A stretch of DNA of 64,000 nucleotides from Pedobacter frigidisoli (GTDB lineage Bacteria > Bacteroidota > Bacteroidia > Sphingobacteriales > Sphingobacteriaceae), in assembly GCF_004331675.1 (NCBI RefSeq), contig NZ_SJSN01000004.1, forward strand, positions 250,255-314,254, given 5' to 3'. The position numbers and the translations under genes were made by a program. Positions 33,758 through 42,992 of the stretch are shown here, piece by piece. Every line of letters starts with the position of its first letter. Positions within the stretch are counted from its first letter, which is position 1. A model generated the notes under the pieces. It was not told the DNA's origin, did no database searches, and worked only from the letters and a program-made list of their open reading frames with translations.

Positions 33758-35020
33758 ATGCAACAGCAACAGGGAAACCGTTTCTTTTTTAATGTAGATT
33801 GGATTACCGTTTTAATCTACGTAGCCCTTTGCACTATAGGTTTTGTCAATATTTTCGCCTCAGTTCCACCCGAACAATCTGCGGTATTTGGCTTTAATAC
33901 GCTGTACGGCAAGCAATTAATATATGTGATAACTGGGTTAGTTTTAGGTTTATCCATTTTATTGTTCGATGGCAGGCTATTTAACGTTTTCTCCCCTTTT
34001 ATTTATGGTGGAACATTATTACTGTTAATGGCAGTACTCGTTATCGGAAATAAGGTTGCAGGTAACCAAGCTTGGATTGCCATCGGCTCCTTTAAGTTGC
34101 AGCCAGCAGAATTTGCCAAGTTTGGAACAGCCCTTTTACTTGCCAGGTATGTTGGTGCTTTTAACCCAAAATTTAGGGATTTTAAGACAATTATGATTGC
34201 TGGATTAATTGTAGGAGCACCCTTGGTTTTGATTATGTTACAACCCGATACCGGATCGGCATTGGTTTTTCTTGCTTTTATGTTCCCACTTTATCGCGAG
34301 GGTTTATCGGGATACTTCTTGCTTATTTTCTTGGGCATGATTGTACTTTTTGTAGCAGATTTCTTAGTGCCAACTTATATCTTAATCATCATCATTACCG
34401 CTATTGCCGGGCTTTTTATCTATAACAATAGAAGAAAGCAGAAAATTATTTTCTCTACGATATTGGTAACCGTTTTTGCAATTGCCTATCTTTTCTTAAT
34501 TAAGGTAGCATACGAGAAAGTTCTTGCACCACATCAACGCAGTAGAATTGAGCTAATGCTTGGCCTTAAAACCGATAATAGAGGAGCAGGATACAATGTA
34601 ATACAATCTCAAATTGCCATCGGTTCTGGGCAGGCAACTGGTCGTGGATTTTTGCAGGGAACACAAACTAAATATGGTTATGTTCCTGAACAAAGTACCG
34701 ACTTTATCTTCTCTACTATTGGTGAGGAATGGGGATTTTTAGGTTGTTCGGTAGTTATTGGATTGTATATTTTTCTTTTGCTAAGGCTAGTTAATCTGGC
34801 AGAGCGGCAAAGATCTACATTCTCTCGTGTATATGGGTATTGTGTAGCGTGTATCCTATTCTTCCACGTATTTATCAATATCGGGATGACGATCGGAATC
34901 ATACCTGTTATTGGTATACCACTTCCATTTATCAGTTACGGAGGTTCGTCTCTTTGGAGTTTTACAATCTTACTTTTTATCTTCCTGAAATTGGATTCGA
35001 ACAGAATGGGATTCTTTTAA
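33758..35020 (+). CDS. rodA: Peptidoglycan glycosyltransferase RodA
   Basis: The 420-aa SEDS protein has about ten membrane helices, with family motifs AWIAIGSFKLQPAEFAKFGT, LQPDTGSALVF and the C-terminal PLPFISYGGSSLW. It polymerises glycan strands with PBP2. Its ATG lies one nucleotide after the mrdA stop. The large periplasmic loop carries HQRSRIELMLGL and the catalytic-region GYNVIQSQIAIGSGQ. Confidence 0.97.
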   Translation: MQQQQGNRFFFNVDWITVLIYVALCTIGFVNIFASVPPEQSAVFGFNTLYGKQLIYVITGLVLGLSILLFDGRLFNVFSPFIYGGTLLLLMAVLVIGNKVAGNQAWIAIGSFKLQPAEFAKFGTALLLARYVGAFNPKFRDFKTIMIAGLIVGAPLVLIMLQPDTGSALVFLAFMFPLYREGLSGYFLLIFLGMIVLFVADFLVPTYILIIIITAIAGLFIYNNRRKQKIIFSTILVTVFAIAYLFLIKVAYEKVLAPHQRSRIELMLGLKTDNRGAGYNVIQSQIAIGSGQATGRGFLQGTQTKYGYVPEQSTDFIFSTIGEEWGFLGCSVVIGLYIFLLLRLVNLAERQRSTFSRVYGYCVACILFFHVFINIGMTIGIIPVIGIPLPFISYGGSSLWSFTILLFIFLKLDSNRMGFF

Positions 35021-35151
35021 GAAAGCTAAAAGAAGAAAGATCAAATCTTAAAGCGAAAACATAGCGCTGTAAAGTGGCAATAAGCCAATAAAACGAAAGT
35101 CAATTGTGGCCCAAACTGCCATCTTTAGTCTTTTAGCCTTGGCCTTTCCGC

Positions 35152-36339
35152 TTACTTACTAAATCTCCTATTCAACAATTCGTAAAACTGATCTACTGTT
35201 CCCTGTTTATTCGCCCAATCGTTTTTAACGGCATAATTATTTTGCAAAAACCCATCAGCAGCTTCAAAGCTATTCATCTTGTTTACAATATCAATAGCTT
35301 CAGAGTAAGCTAAGTTGTAACCTTTAAAAAGATCCTTAATAAAAAGCAACTTTTCGTTTAAGCTAATGCCTTGTTTTAAATCGACAATTGGCGCTTTGAA
35401 AGATTCATCACTCTTACCATTTGTTTTTGCCAATAAATCATTTAAGCTAGGTGGCGGAGTTGATGATATAGTTTGAGTTACTGGTCTAACTGGAATGGCC
35501 TCTGGCGTAAAAGCTGGTCTTTCTACAGCTATTGGCGGCGAGAGTATTGGTTCATCCATTTCAACATCTTTTAAGGCTTCGATGGATTTCGATTCTACTT
35601 CAATTTTAGGGATTTCAACAACAGGCTCCTCAAATTTAGGCTGTACTGCTTCTGCCTCTTCTTCCTGGTTTGAGATTAGAAATGGCTCTGGACCAATCTC
35701 ATCATCCTCTGCTGGTATATTTTCTTCAACTGTTAAGGGGCTCTCCTCTTTTTCGTGTATTTTTTTCTTTTGTGCTAAAATTTCTTCCTCAGCTCTACTT
35801 AAAGGTCTATCGAAAATCTCTTCAACATTTTTGGCCTCGTAATCAAATTTATCATCTTCAGTATGGTTACCTAAAACAAACTCAAAGCTATGATCATCAT
35901 GATCTGGTTTAAAAAAGTCATGCGCCAATATCTTTTCAGCTGTTTCCTCCTTGATTTTTTCATCATCCAAAACCTCTTGTTCCTGCTGAACATCCACCCG
36001 TTCTTCCTCTTCTTCAGCAGCGGCAACCTCGGCAAGTGCTGGTGGATCAAAACATTCTTCCATCGGTTTATAACCTTGAAGAACTTTCAGTTCATCGGCA
36101 ATGGTTGGTGGAGCTTGCTCAACAGTCGATAAAATTTTCGAATCTGTTTTTTGCTTACTATTTGTGTTTAATTTTTGTGAGATCCGAACATGGTCTGCCA
36201 AAAAATCGGCGTTGGCTAAAAAAAGTTCAACCTCTAAATCATTTAATTGTTCAGGATTTTGAGCTAAAAACTGATATTGCTCATTCAATTCTGTTAAAAT
36301 GCTGCCGATCTTTCTGAAAATATCTTGTTGGTTCATCAT
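35152..36339 (-). CDS. Acidic hypothetical protein, 395 aa
   Basis: An N-terminal helical part (about 1-60; QDIFRKIGSILTELNEQYQF) and a C-terminal helical part (about 310-395; DLKQGISLNEKLLFIKDLFK) flank a long, very acidic, low-complexity centre rich in E, P and V. It has no signal peptide or catalytic motif. Such two-ended proteins with a disordered middle occur in Sphingobacteriaceae without known function. A TATTTTTG box precedes it. Confidence 0.75.
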   Translation of the reverse strand: MMNQQDIFRKIGSILTELNEQYQFLAQNPEQLNDLEVELFLANADFLADHVRISQKLNTNSKQKTDSKILSTVEQAPPTIADELKVLQGYKPMEECFDPPALAEVAAAEEEEERVDVQQEQEVLDDEKIKEETAEKILAHDFFKPDHDDHSFEFVLGNHTEDDKFDYEAKNVEEIFDRPLSRAEEEILAQKKKIHEKEESPLTVEENIPAEDDEIGPEPFLISNQEEEAEAVQPKFEEPVVEIPKIEVESKSIEALKDVEMDEPILSPPIAVERPAFTPEAIPVRPVTQTISSTPPPSLNDLLAKTNGKSDESFKAPIVDLKQGISLNEKLLFIKDLFKGYNLAYSEAIDIVNKMNSFEAADGFLQNNYAVKNDWANKQGTVDQFYELLNRRFSK

Positions 36340-36386
36340 GAATTTATAACGAATTTTTGGTCGATTTATGTTGGTAACTATGTGTT

Positions 36387-36394
36387 CAAAAATA
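36387..36394 (-). promoter_or_regulatory. TAnnTTTG promoter box of the 35152 gene
   Basis: TATTTTTG on the minus strand, 48 nt before the ATG at 36339. Confidence 0.5.
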
Positions 36395-36461
36395 ACACAT
36401 AATTATGATATTTGTTCGGTTTAAATTTATAGAGAAGACGTAGGGAAATAAAAAATCGGGG

Positions 36462-37043
36462 ATGTTATTTAGCGAACAAAATTTTAGAAGAAGAGGTGAA
36501 TTTTCAGGAAGTATTGAAGTGGTTTGCGGCTCCATGTTTTCTGGCAAAACCGAGGAACTCATTCGCAGGTTAAAAAGAGCCCAAATTGCTAAATTGAATG
36601 TAGAGATTTTTAAGCCCAGAACAGATACACGTTACCATGAAACCGCGGTGGTTTCCCACGATTTAAATTCCATCAACTCTACACCTGTTGATAGTGCCTC
36701 TGCCATTTTATTACTTGGAACGAATACACAAGTGGTTGGAATCGATGAGGCTCAATTTTTTGACGATGAACTTCCTGAAGTTTGCAACAAACTCGCCCTT
36801 AAAGGAATACGTGTTATTGTTGCAGGCTTAGACATGGATTTTACAGGTAAACCTTTCGGGCCGATGCCAGCGTTAATGGCTATTGCAGAGCACGTTACAA
36901 AAGTAAATGCGGTTTGCGTTTGTTGCGGAAACCCGGCGCTTTACAGTTATAGAACCGTTGCTAACGAGAGTACGGTTTTACTTGGCGAAAAAGAAAGTTA
37001 CGAGCCACGTTGCAGGGCTTGTTACAATTTGGAAAAAGGATAA
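36462..37043 (+). CDS. tdk: Thymidine kinase
   Basis: The 193-aa type II thymidine kinase has a P-loop at residues 23-30 (GSMFSGKT), [11 protein letters not shown] with the DEAQ acidic site, [14 protein letters not shown], and two zinc Cys pairs (CVCCG and CRACY). It phosphorylates thymidine in the salvage pathway, in the cytoplasm. Confidence 0.96.
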   Translation: MLFSEQNFRRRGEFSGSIEVVCGSMFSGKTEELIRRLKRAQIAKLNVEIFKPRTDTRYHETAVVSHDLNSINSTPVDSASAILLLGTNTQVVGIDEAQFFDDELPEVCNKLALKGIRVIVAGLDMDFTGKPFGPMPALMAIAEHVTKVNAVCVCCGNPALYSYRTVANESTVLLGEKESYEPRCRACYNLEKG

Positions 37044-37226
37044 TTCTTTTTGAAGCGCAAAGCCTGTTCAAAAATCAAAGTTTGTTCCCGTGTTTCGCTT
37101 GTACGCTCTGGGCTTCGTTCCTTGCCCTGCAGGGTACCGCTACACCCGGGGCTAAATGGCCAAAAACTGCCAACTTTAATGGCCAAATGCAGAAACACAA
37201 ATTATAAACCCGACAAAAGCGGCAGC

Positions 37227-37245
37227 TCCCGATATTTCATCGGGA
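37227..37245. repeat. Small hairpin TCCCGAT/ATCGGGA in the tdk-SDR gap
   Basis: A perfect 7-bp inverted repeat around ATTTC lies in the 268-nt gap (37044-37311). The gap also contains GC-richer patches (CCTGCAGG, CCCGGGG) unlike the surrounding AT-rich DNA. Overlapping short frames there are not credible genes. Confidence 0.5.
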
Positions 37246-37311
37246 CTATAGCAAATGGCGGGGCTGAAAGCCGCCAAGAATTACAGAACAATAATTTTCA
37301 AAAAATTAAGT

Positions 37312-38112
37312 ATGATGAAAGATATTAAAACTGTTTCCATTTTAGGCTGTGGCTGGTTCGGTTTACCCTTTGCAAAAAAGCTTATCCAATTGGGTTATCA
37401 GGTTAAAGGTTCTACCACCACTCCAACAAAACTGGCAACCCTGGCCGAAGAAAACATAAGTCCTTTCTTGATTAATTTTACAACCGAGCGTATATCTGCC
37501 GATCCAGTTTTTTTTGAAACCGATGTGCTTTTTATCTGCATTCCACCAAAAAGAAACTCAACTGAATTGAACAGTTATCCCGATAAAATAAAATCGATTT
37601 TAGCAGCTGCAAAAGATAAAACTAAAAAGGTTGTTTTGGTAAGCTCCACGAGTGTCTACAGTGATGAAAATTTGATTGTAAACGAAGAAAGCGATACAAA
37701 TCCTGATACCGATTCTGGCAAAGTTGTTCTAGCGGCTGAGTTGCTTGTAAAAGAGTATCGTTCTACAGATTATGCCATTATTCGTTTTGCAGGATTGATT
37801 GGACCGAACAGAAACCCTGGGCGATTTTTTGCGGGTAAAACGGATGTTCCAAATGGTTTAGCGCCAGTAAATTTAATCCATCAAACTGATGCAATAGGTA
37901 TTGCCTGTAAGCTTTTGGAGAAACAGGCATTTGGAAAAATTTATAATGCGTGTGCGCCAAACCATCCTACAAAAATGGAGTTTTATAGTGCTGCAGCTAA
38001 GGAATCTGGATTGATTGAACCTACATTTATTACGGAAAAGAAAGATTGGAAGATTGTGGAAAGCCTAAATGTTCCAAAGTATTTGAATTATGATTATGTA
38101 GAAAGTATTTGA
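37312..38112 (+). CDS. NAD(P)-dependent epimerase-like SDR
   Basis: The start is ATG 37312 or 37315 (about 266 aa); the longer frame from 37255 lies in a repeat-like leader. The Rossmann motif is ILGCGWFGLPFAKKL, the later VLVSSTSVYSD and IIRFAGLIGPNRNPG match the extended SDR/YeeZ-like group. The expected active Tyr is in the SVYSD stretch. Substrate is unknown. Confidence 0.82.
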   Translation: MMKDIKTVSILGCGWFGLPFAKKLIQLGYQVKGSTTTPTKLATLAEENISPFLINFTTERISADPVFFETDVLFICIPPKRNSTELNSYPDKIKSILAAAKDKTKKVVLVSSTSVYSDENLIVNEESDTNPDTDSGKVVLAAELLVKEYRSTDYAIIRFAGLIGPNRNPGRFFAGKTDVPNGLAPVNLIHQTDAIGIACKLLEKQAFGKIYNACAPNHPTKMEFYSAAAKESGLIEPTFITEKKDWKIVESLNVPKYLNYDYVESI

Positions 38113-38129
38113 TTTTGGTGTGGAGAATC

Positions 38130-38484
38130 AACTTGCGAAGTCTCAAAGGCCAAAAGCGCAGCAGGACTTCGACAGTTTCACTCGAGATTTATTTACAAGT
38201 CTAACGAAGTTCACCATCTCTCAAACCTAACAAAACTTCGTAAGACGAGTTAACTTGCGAAGTCTCAAAGGCCAAAAGCGCAGCAGGACTTCGACAATTT
38301 CATCGATAAGACTGACGAAGTTTACCCATCACAAAACCCAACAAAACTTCGTAAGTCGAGTTAACTTCCGAAGTCTTAAAGGCCAAAAGCGCAGCAGGAC
38401 TTCGACAGTTTCACTCGAGATTTATTTACAAGACTGACGAAGTTTACCCAATTTCGAACCTAACAAAACTTAATAAGACGAATT
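38130..38484. repeat. Three tandem repeats of about 111-122 bp
   Basis: Copies begin at 38131, 38253 and 38364 with ACTTGCGAAGTCT or ACTTCCGAAGTCT and share AAGGCCAAAAGCGCAGCAGG. Spacings are 122 and 111 bp; copy 2 lacks about 11 bp after TTTCA. Junctions such as ACTTCG...CGAAGT are palindromic. The last copy touches the stop of the SNF2 gene (38483). The short frame through them is a translation artefact. Confidence 0.9.
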
Positions 38485-41400
38485 AACTCAACAAACCCAA
38501 CAATTCTTTCTTTGTTAAATTTTTAAATATTCCGCCATCGGTTTGGATAAGATTTTTAACTAAATCTTTCTTTGTGGCCTGCAGCTTCATAATTTTTTCT
38601 TCGATCGTATCCGGACAAATTAATCGCACCGCCATTACATTTTTATGCTGGCCGATTCTATAGGCCCTATCTATGGCCTGGTTTTCAACCGCTGGATTCC
38701 ACCAAGGATCGACAATGTAAACATAATCTGCTTCTGTTAAATTTAGTCCGGTGCCGCCAGCCTTTAAACTAATTAAGAAAACGGAAATATCATCATTCTG
38801 CTGAAATGAAGTTACTACCTCTTCGCGTTTTTTGGTTTGTCCAGTTAAATATTCATACTTAATGTCACGGTTTTCCAATTGTTTTTTGATCAGATCGAGC
38901 ATGGTAACAAATTGAGAAAACACCAAAATCTTGTGCTTTCCAACTTTGCTTTCTATCTGCTCTACCAAAACCTCAATTTTAGATGAAGCTTGCAGGTAAG
39001 ATTTTCCATCGGCAAGCAAGGCGGCAGAATTGCAAATCTGTCTCAACTGTGTAATACTCTTGAGCACATGCATTGAGTTTTTTGGCAATTCATCTTCCGT
39101 TTTGTTCAAAATAAAATCCTGAATTTCCTTTTTGTTTGCTTCGTAAACCTCACGTTGCTCCTCACCCATTTCACAGTATAAAATGATTTCTGTTTTATCT
39201 GGAAGTTCTTTTGCAACCTGTTCTTTTGTGCGGCGGAGAATAAAAGGCTTAATCTTTTTTTGAAGTTCCTCAGCTCTTTTGCTATCCTTAAACTGATCTA
39301 TTGGTGTGGAGTATAAATCAGCAAATTGTTGCTTGCTGCCAAACAAACCAGGACAAGCGAAAGATAGCTGTCCATATAAATCGAACGTATTATTCTCGAT
39401 TGGTGTACCCGTCATTACCACCTTATTACGCGATTGCAGCATGCGAACGGCCTTATATCTTTGCGATTCTGGATTTTTTATATTTTGAGATTCATCCAAA
39501 AAGAGATAATTAAAACGGTAATCTTTTAAGAAACGAATATCGGAAAGTAACGTTCCATACGAAGTAATAATGATCTCGTAATCATCAAAGCTATCGGTAG
39601 TCTTGGTTCGTTCGTTGCCATAAATTGTTTTCACCTTAATGGATGGAGCAAACTTTTCTACCTCCGCTTTCCAGTTAAAAATTAAAGATGCCGGAACGAC
39701 AACGAGATTAACATTGTGCGTTACTTTTTCTCTTTGCGATAAAATGAAAGCCAAAATTTGAATGGTTTTTCCCAGTCCCATATCATCGGCTAAGCAAGAG
39801 CCAAAGTTGAAATCATCCAAGAAATTAAGCCAATTTAAACCATCTTTTTGGTAATGGCGCAAGGTTGCAGTAAGCGTTTTTGGTACTTCGACCTCTTGAA
39901 TGGCATCTGTTCCCTCAAATTTTTGTTTGTATAATTTTAGCTCATTTTTCACATCACCATCCAACAAGGCATCTTCATAAAGATCATTTATTGATGAAAA
40001 TTTAATCTTGTGCGTTAAAATACTTTCATCGGTTACCTCGCCAGCATTAAAGTAGGCCGCAAATTTTTCTATCCACTGATGCGGCAAAATTCCTTGTGTA
40101 CCATCATCAAGGGTAACAAATTTACTTTTGTTTCTGATGGATTTATGCAGATGTTTCAGCGCTACTTGTTGTTTACCAAACTTAACTTTCACCTTGGTTT
40201 CGAACCAATCTGTTCCACTTAAAACCTCGATATTGATTTCGGGTTTGTGCTCGTTAAGCTTGTTGTTCTTTAGCTGATTGAAGCCAAGAATATGAATGCC
40301 CTTACTGCGCCAAGTTTCAAAAGCATCTAAAAACCAAGCCTCCTCCAAAAATCTTTTACGGTGCAGGTAAAAAGAATCGCTGGTTTCCTGATCATAAAAG
40401 TAGGGATGCTGTTTTAAAATATTTCCAATGAACTGAAGCTCAACGTCCTCATCACGATGAATCGTGAAAACATTTCCGAGCTTATCTTGCGCTTGAATTT
40501 GCTTTTTGGAAAGCACAGGAATCTCTTGATTTCCATAACGCATCACTGGCGTAATGAGAATAAATTCTTCCGATTCGGATAGATAAATCAGCTGCTCATT
40601 CTCCAAATCAAAACCCTTTTCCTCAATCTGACTTTTTGTTGCTGGTTTTAAGTAGGAATAATCTACTTGAATACTGCCCTCTAATTGAATTAAAATAGTT
40701 TTCTGAAATTCTGGATATTTAGATTTATGCAGAATTAATCGATTGCTCTGCTTTTTAAAGAAACCAATTACACGTAAAAAATCTAGTCGGGTAACGAGGT
40801 AAAGTTGATCTTTAAGTTGGATAAAATATTGATGAACAAGCACCAAACTATCCAATTCATAAGATTTACCATCAATAATTAATCGCCCAGTAATTTCGTA
40901 AAAATCGTCTTTTTGATTTACCGTTAAACGCAAATCAACATCAAGCACATGCACATTTACGGGAGCAATTGAGGCAGCCTGGATGGTTGAAGATTGCTTT
41001 GCATCCTGAAGATAGATGGGAATATTTAGAGGATTTTTTGCAATCGCCCTTAAAGCTTCGATTTCTGCTTCAGCCTGATCGGTATTGTAATTTTGCTGAA
41101 AAGTAGCAACGCCGCTATAAAATTTTAGCACATCACTATCGGCTTCCTTAAATAATAAATCGGCTTGATTAATGCTTTTCAAGGGGTTTTTAAGCTTTCC
41201 ACTTTTTGTGGTTTCAGCTTCGAACAGCGCTAAAGTTAAATTGTTGTAATAACGATGTTGGCCCAAAACCAAAATCATTTTACCCGCTTCTTTTATCTTT
41301 TTGGTAGGTTTTGTATTAGCCGTTGGCAGTAAAATATTTTGTAATTGCTGCTGCGCCTCCTTATCAAAAGGCTGTAGGGAATCCATTTTGGGCTTTATCT

Positions 41401-41866
41401 CTACTTCACCATTTACATGCTTTAAATTGAAAAGTGAATCGAGATTTTTCTCCTTTTCTAAACCATAATCGATGGCAATTTTAGAAAGCTTTTGCCTACG
41501 AAGGTTTTCATCAAAGAAAATAAGTAAATCTGGTCGTTGCAGAATATTGTAAAGTACCTGAGCCTGATGTTCGCAAAGTTTATTTTTTGGCGTAACACAT
41601 CTACAAGAAAGCTTTACCGAATCCTCATTTTGCTGAACTTGAACAACGGGGAAATAAATTGACGAATCGGGAAAGCTAAATGCTCCGAAATCAATCTCTA
41701 TCTGCTCTGGAAAAAGGGTAAAAAAACCTCTACTATCGGTATGGATTTGTTGATTTAAATGCTTGAGAATAACAATTGCATTCAGATTTTTCAGGTTAAA
41801 ATCTCGCAGAATATAATCGTATGGATTTATTGCTATTGATTGATCACCTGCTTGCTCTTCCCTCAT
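38483..41866 (-). CDS. SNF2-family helicase with N-terminal SWIM zinc finger
   Basis: The 1127-aa protein carries a SWIM motif near residues 95-115 (CRCVTPKNKLCEH, CxC..CxH), a long middle region of unknown fold, and a C-terminal SNF2 motor. In the motor are DDMGLGKTIQ (Walker A), LFLDESQNIKN (motif II), TGTPIENN, and SLKAGGTGLNL with DPWWNPAVENQAIDRAYRIG. It is a DNA-dependent ATPase that may remodel nucleoprotein or act in transcription or repair. No methylase or restriction gene lies nearby to suggest a defence system. Confidence 0.92.
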   Translation of the reverse strand: MREEQAGDQSIAINPYDYILRDFNLKNLNAIVILKHLNQQIHTDSRGFFTLFPEQIEIDFGAFSFPDSSIYFPVVQVQQNEDSVKLSCRCVTPKNKLCEHQAQVLYNILQRPDLLIFFDENLRRQKLSKIAIDYGLEKEKNLDSLFNLKHVNGEVEIKPKMDSLQPFDKEAQQQLQNILLPTANTKPTKKIKEAGKMILVLGQHRYYNNLTLALFEAETTKSGKLKNPLKSINQADLLFKEADSDVLKFYSGVATFQQNYNTDQAEAEIEALRAIAKNPLNIPIYLQDAKQSSTIQAASIAPVNVHVLDVDLRLTVNQKDDFYEITGRLIIDGKSYELDSLVLVHQYFIQLKDQLYLVTRLDFLRVIGFFKKQSNRLILHKSKYPEFQKTILIQLEGSIQVDYSYLKPATKSQIEEKGFDLENEQLIYLSESEEFILITPVMRYGNQEIPVLSKKQIQAQDKLGNVFTIHRDEDVELQFIGNILKQHPYFYDQETSDSFYLHRKRFLEEAWFLDAFETWRSKGIHILGFNQLKNNKLNEHKPEINIEVLSGTDWFETKVKVKFGKQQVALKHLHKSIRNKSKFVTLDDGTQGILPHQWIEKFAAYFNAGEVTDESILTHKIKFSSINDLYEDALLDGDVKNELKLYKQKFEGTDAIQEVEVPKTLTATLRHYQKDGLNWLNFLDDFNFGSCLADDMGLGKTIQILAFILSQREKVTHNVNLVVVPASLIFNWKAEVEKFAPSIKVKTIYGNERTKTTDSFDDYEIIITSYGTLLSDIRFLKDYRFNYLFLDESQNIKNPESQRYKAVRMLQSRNKVVMTGTPIENNTFDLYGQLSFACPGLFGSKQQFADLYSTPIDQFKDSKRAEELQKKIKPFILRRTKEQVAKELPDKTEIILYCEMGEEQREVYEANKKEIQDFILNKTEDELPKNSMHVLKSITQLRQICNSAALLADGKSYLQASSKIEVLVEQIESKVGKHKILVFSQFVTMLDLIKKQLENRDIKYEYLTGQTKKREEVVTSFQQNDDISVFLISLKAGGTGLNLTEADYVYIVDPWWNPAVENQAIDRAYRIGQHKNVMAVRLICPDTIEEKIMKLQATKKDLVKNLIQTDGGIFKNLTKKELLGLLS

Positions 41867-41914
41867 TTAAAAAAAAATATTGAGGTAAAAATAGCAAATT
41901 ATCTGAAGCAAAGC

Positions 41915-42946
41915 CTAAAGTGATTTACGCAAATTGAGGTAAAAAGGAACTTCAATTTTACCAGTTTCGCCATTTAATACAAACGCCGCAGCTTGAGAAC
42001 CAAGCGCATTGAAATCGGTAGAAATGGTTGTAATTCCATCCAAAATAATCCTTTTAAGTGGCGTCTCGTTATAAGAAATTACGCCAACATCTTTTCCAAT
42101 CTCTAGCTTTTGAACAATTAGTCTTTCGATTAAAGTAACCAGGTCATCCTCCATTAAATTGATATATACTTCACCAGCACTAATTTCCTCTTCCTTAATA
42201 TTATGGATTACCTTATGGTTGAAGGCATATTGTTGGCAAAACCGATAAAACCCAGTTAATATTTCGTGGGGATAATAACTGTTTTTTGGGAAGATAATCT
42301 TGAGCGTATTGTATTGGGATAATCGATCGAGCGCTTGCTCTAATGCAGCATAAATATCTTGGGCAAAGTTTTGGTAGGCCGCCGCAAAATCGCCAGTAAT
42401 TCCGGGCAAAAGCTTGTCCAAAATAACGAGTTTTTCCTTTGGAATGGTATTGATAATCTCCGAAGCATTTTCTCCACCCTCTAAAAAATGGGGAATGATG
42501 ACGAAGTGCGTATATTCATCAAGTTTGGTAGAAATCATTTTCTTGAAGAATACAAAATCGTTGTTGTAGATGTAAAAATCTATTGCTGCATTTTCGCCAA
42601 TCGCTTTAGTAAAGGAATCGTAAATGATCTTTTTATGCGTACTCAGCTTGTTAAAAAGCAAACAGACCTTAAGTTTTCTAGAAAAATCGGTATTGATAAT
42701 AAAGTAACCCTTACCCGGAACCGAATCTACAACACCCAATTTACGCAGGTTTCTATAACCTTTTTCTGCCGTATCTCGCGACATTTCCAAGCTAAAACTC
42801 AGTTCATTAATCGAGGGCAAAAGACTTCCCTTTTTAAGTTTTCCAGCCTCAATGGCCCCCAAAATAGCATTGGTAAGCTGTTTATACTTTGGGGTTGATG
42901 AATATTCATCAATCTGGATGTAGGAAACTAAATCTTCTGGTTTCAA
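41915..42946 (-). CDS. GntR-family transcriptional regulator with sugar-binding-like domain
   Basis: The 343-aa protein starts at TTG 42946. It has a GntR winged helix (about 15-85; KKGSLLPSINELSFSLEMSR, then GKGYFI) and a LacI/periplasmic-binding-like effector domain, with closing GVISYNETPLKRIILDGITT. It is the last gene of the rhamnose cluster in transcription order, so it is the probable local regulator of rhamnose use, responding to rhamnose or an intermediate. Operators could not be located by eye. Confidence 0.85.
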   Translation of the reverse strand: MKPEDLVSYIQIDEYSSTPKYKQLTNAILGAIEAGKLKKGSLLPSINELSFSLEMSRDTAEKGYRNLRKLGVVDSVPGKGYFIINTDFSRKLKVCLLFNKLSTHKKIIYDSFTKAIGENAAIDFYIYNNDFVFFKKMISTKLDEYTHFVIIPHFLEGGENASEIINTIPKEKLVILDKLLPGITGDFAAAYQNFAQDIYAALEQALDRLSQYNTLKIIFPKNSYYPHEILTGFYRFCQQYAFNHKVIHNIKEEEISAGEVYINLMEDDLVTLIERLIVQKLEIGKDVGVISYNETPLKRIILDGITTISTDFNALGSQAAAFVLNGETGKIEVPFYLNLRKSL

Positions 42947-42992
42947 AATAGTGATGGCTAGGATTTCTAATATAATAAAAATCTAGTATAAA

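Noticed and set aside
38255..38437. Short ORF through the tandem repeats with the repeated phrase SLKGQKRSRTST
   Set aside because: The peptide repeat only mirrors the DNA repeat; the copies differ by an 11-bp deletion that breaks the frame, so it is not under coding constraint.
38130..38484. CRISPR-like array
   Set aside because: Units are over 100 bp and similar along their whole length, without unique spacers, and no cas genes are nearby.
38483..41866. SNF2 helicase as part of an anti-phage system
   Set aside because: Neighbours are housekeeping or sugar genes; no methylase, nuclease or other defence gene is adjacent.
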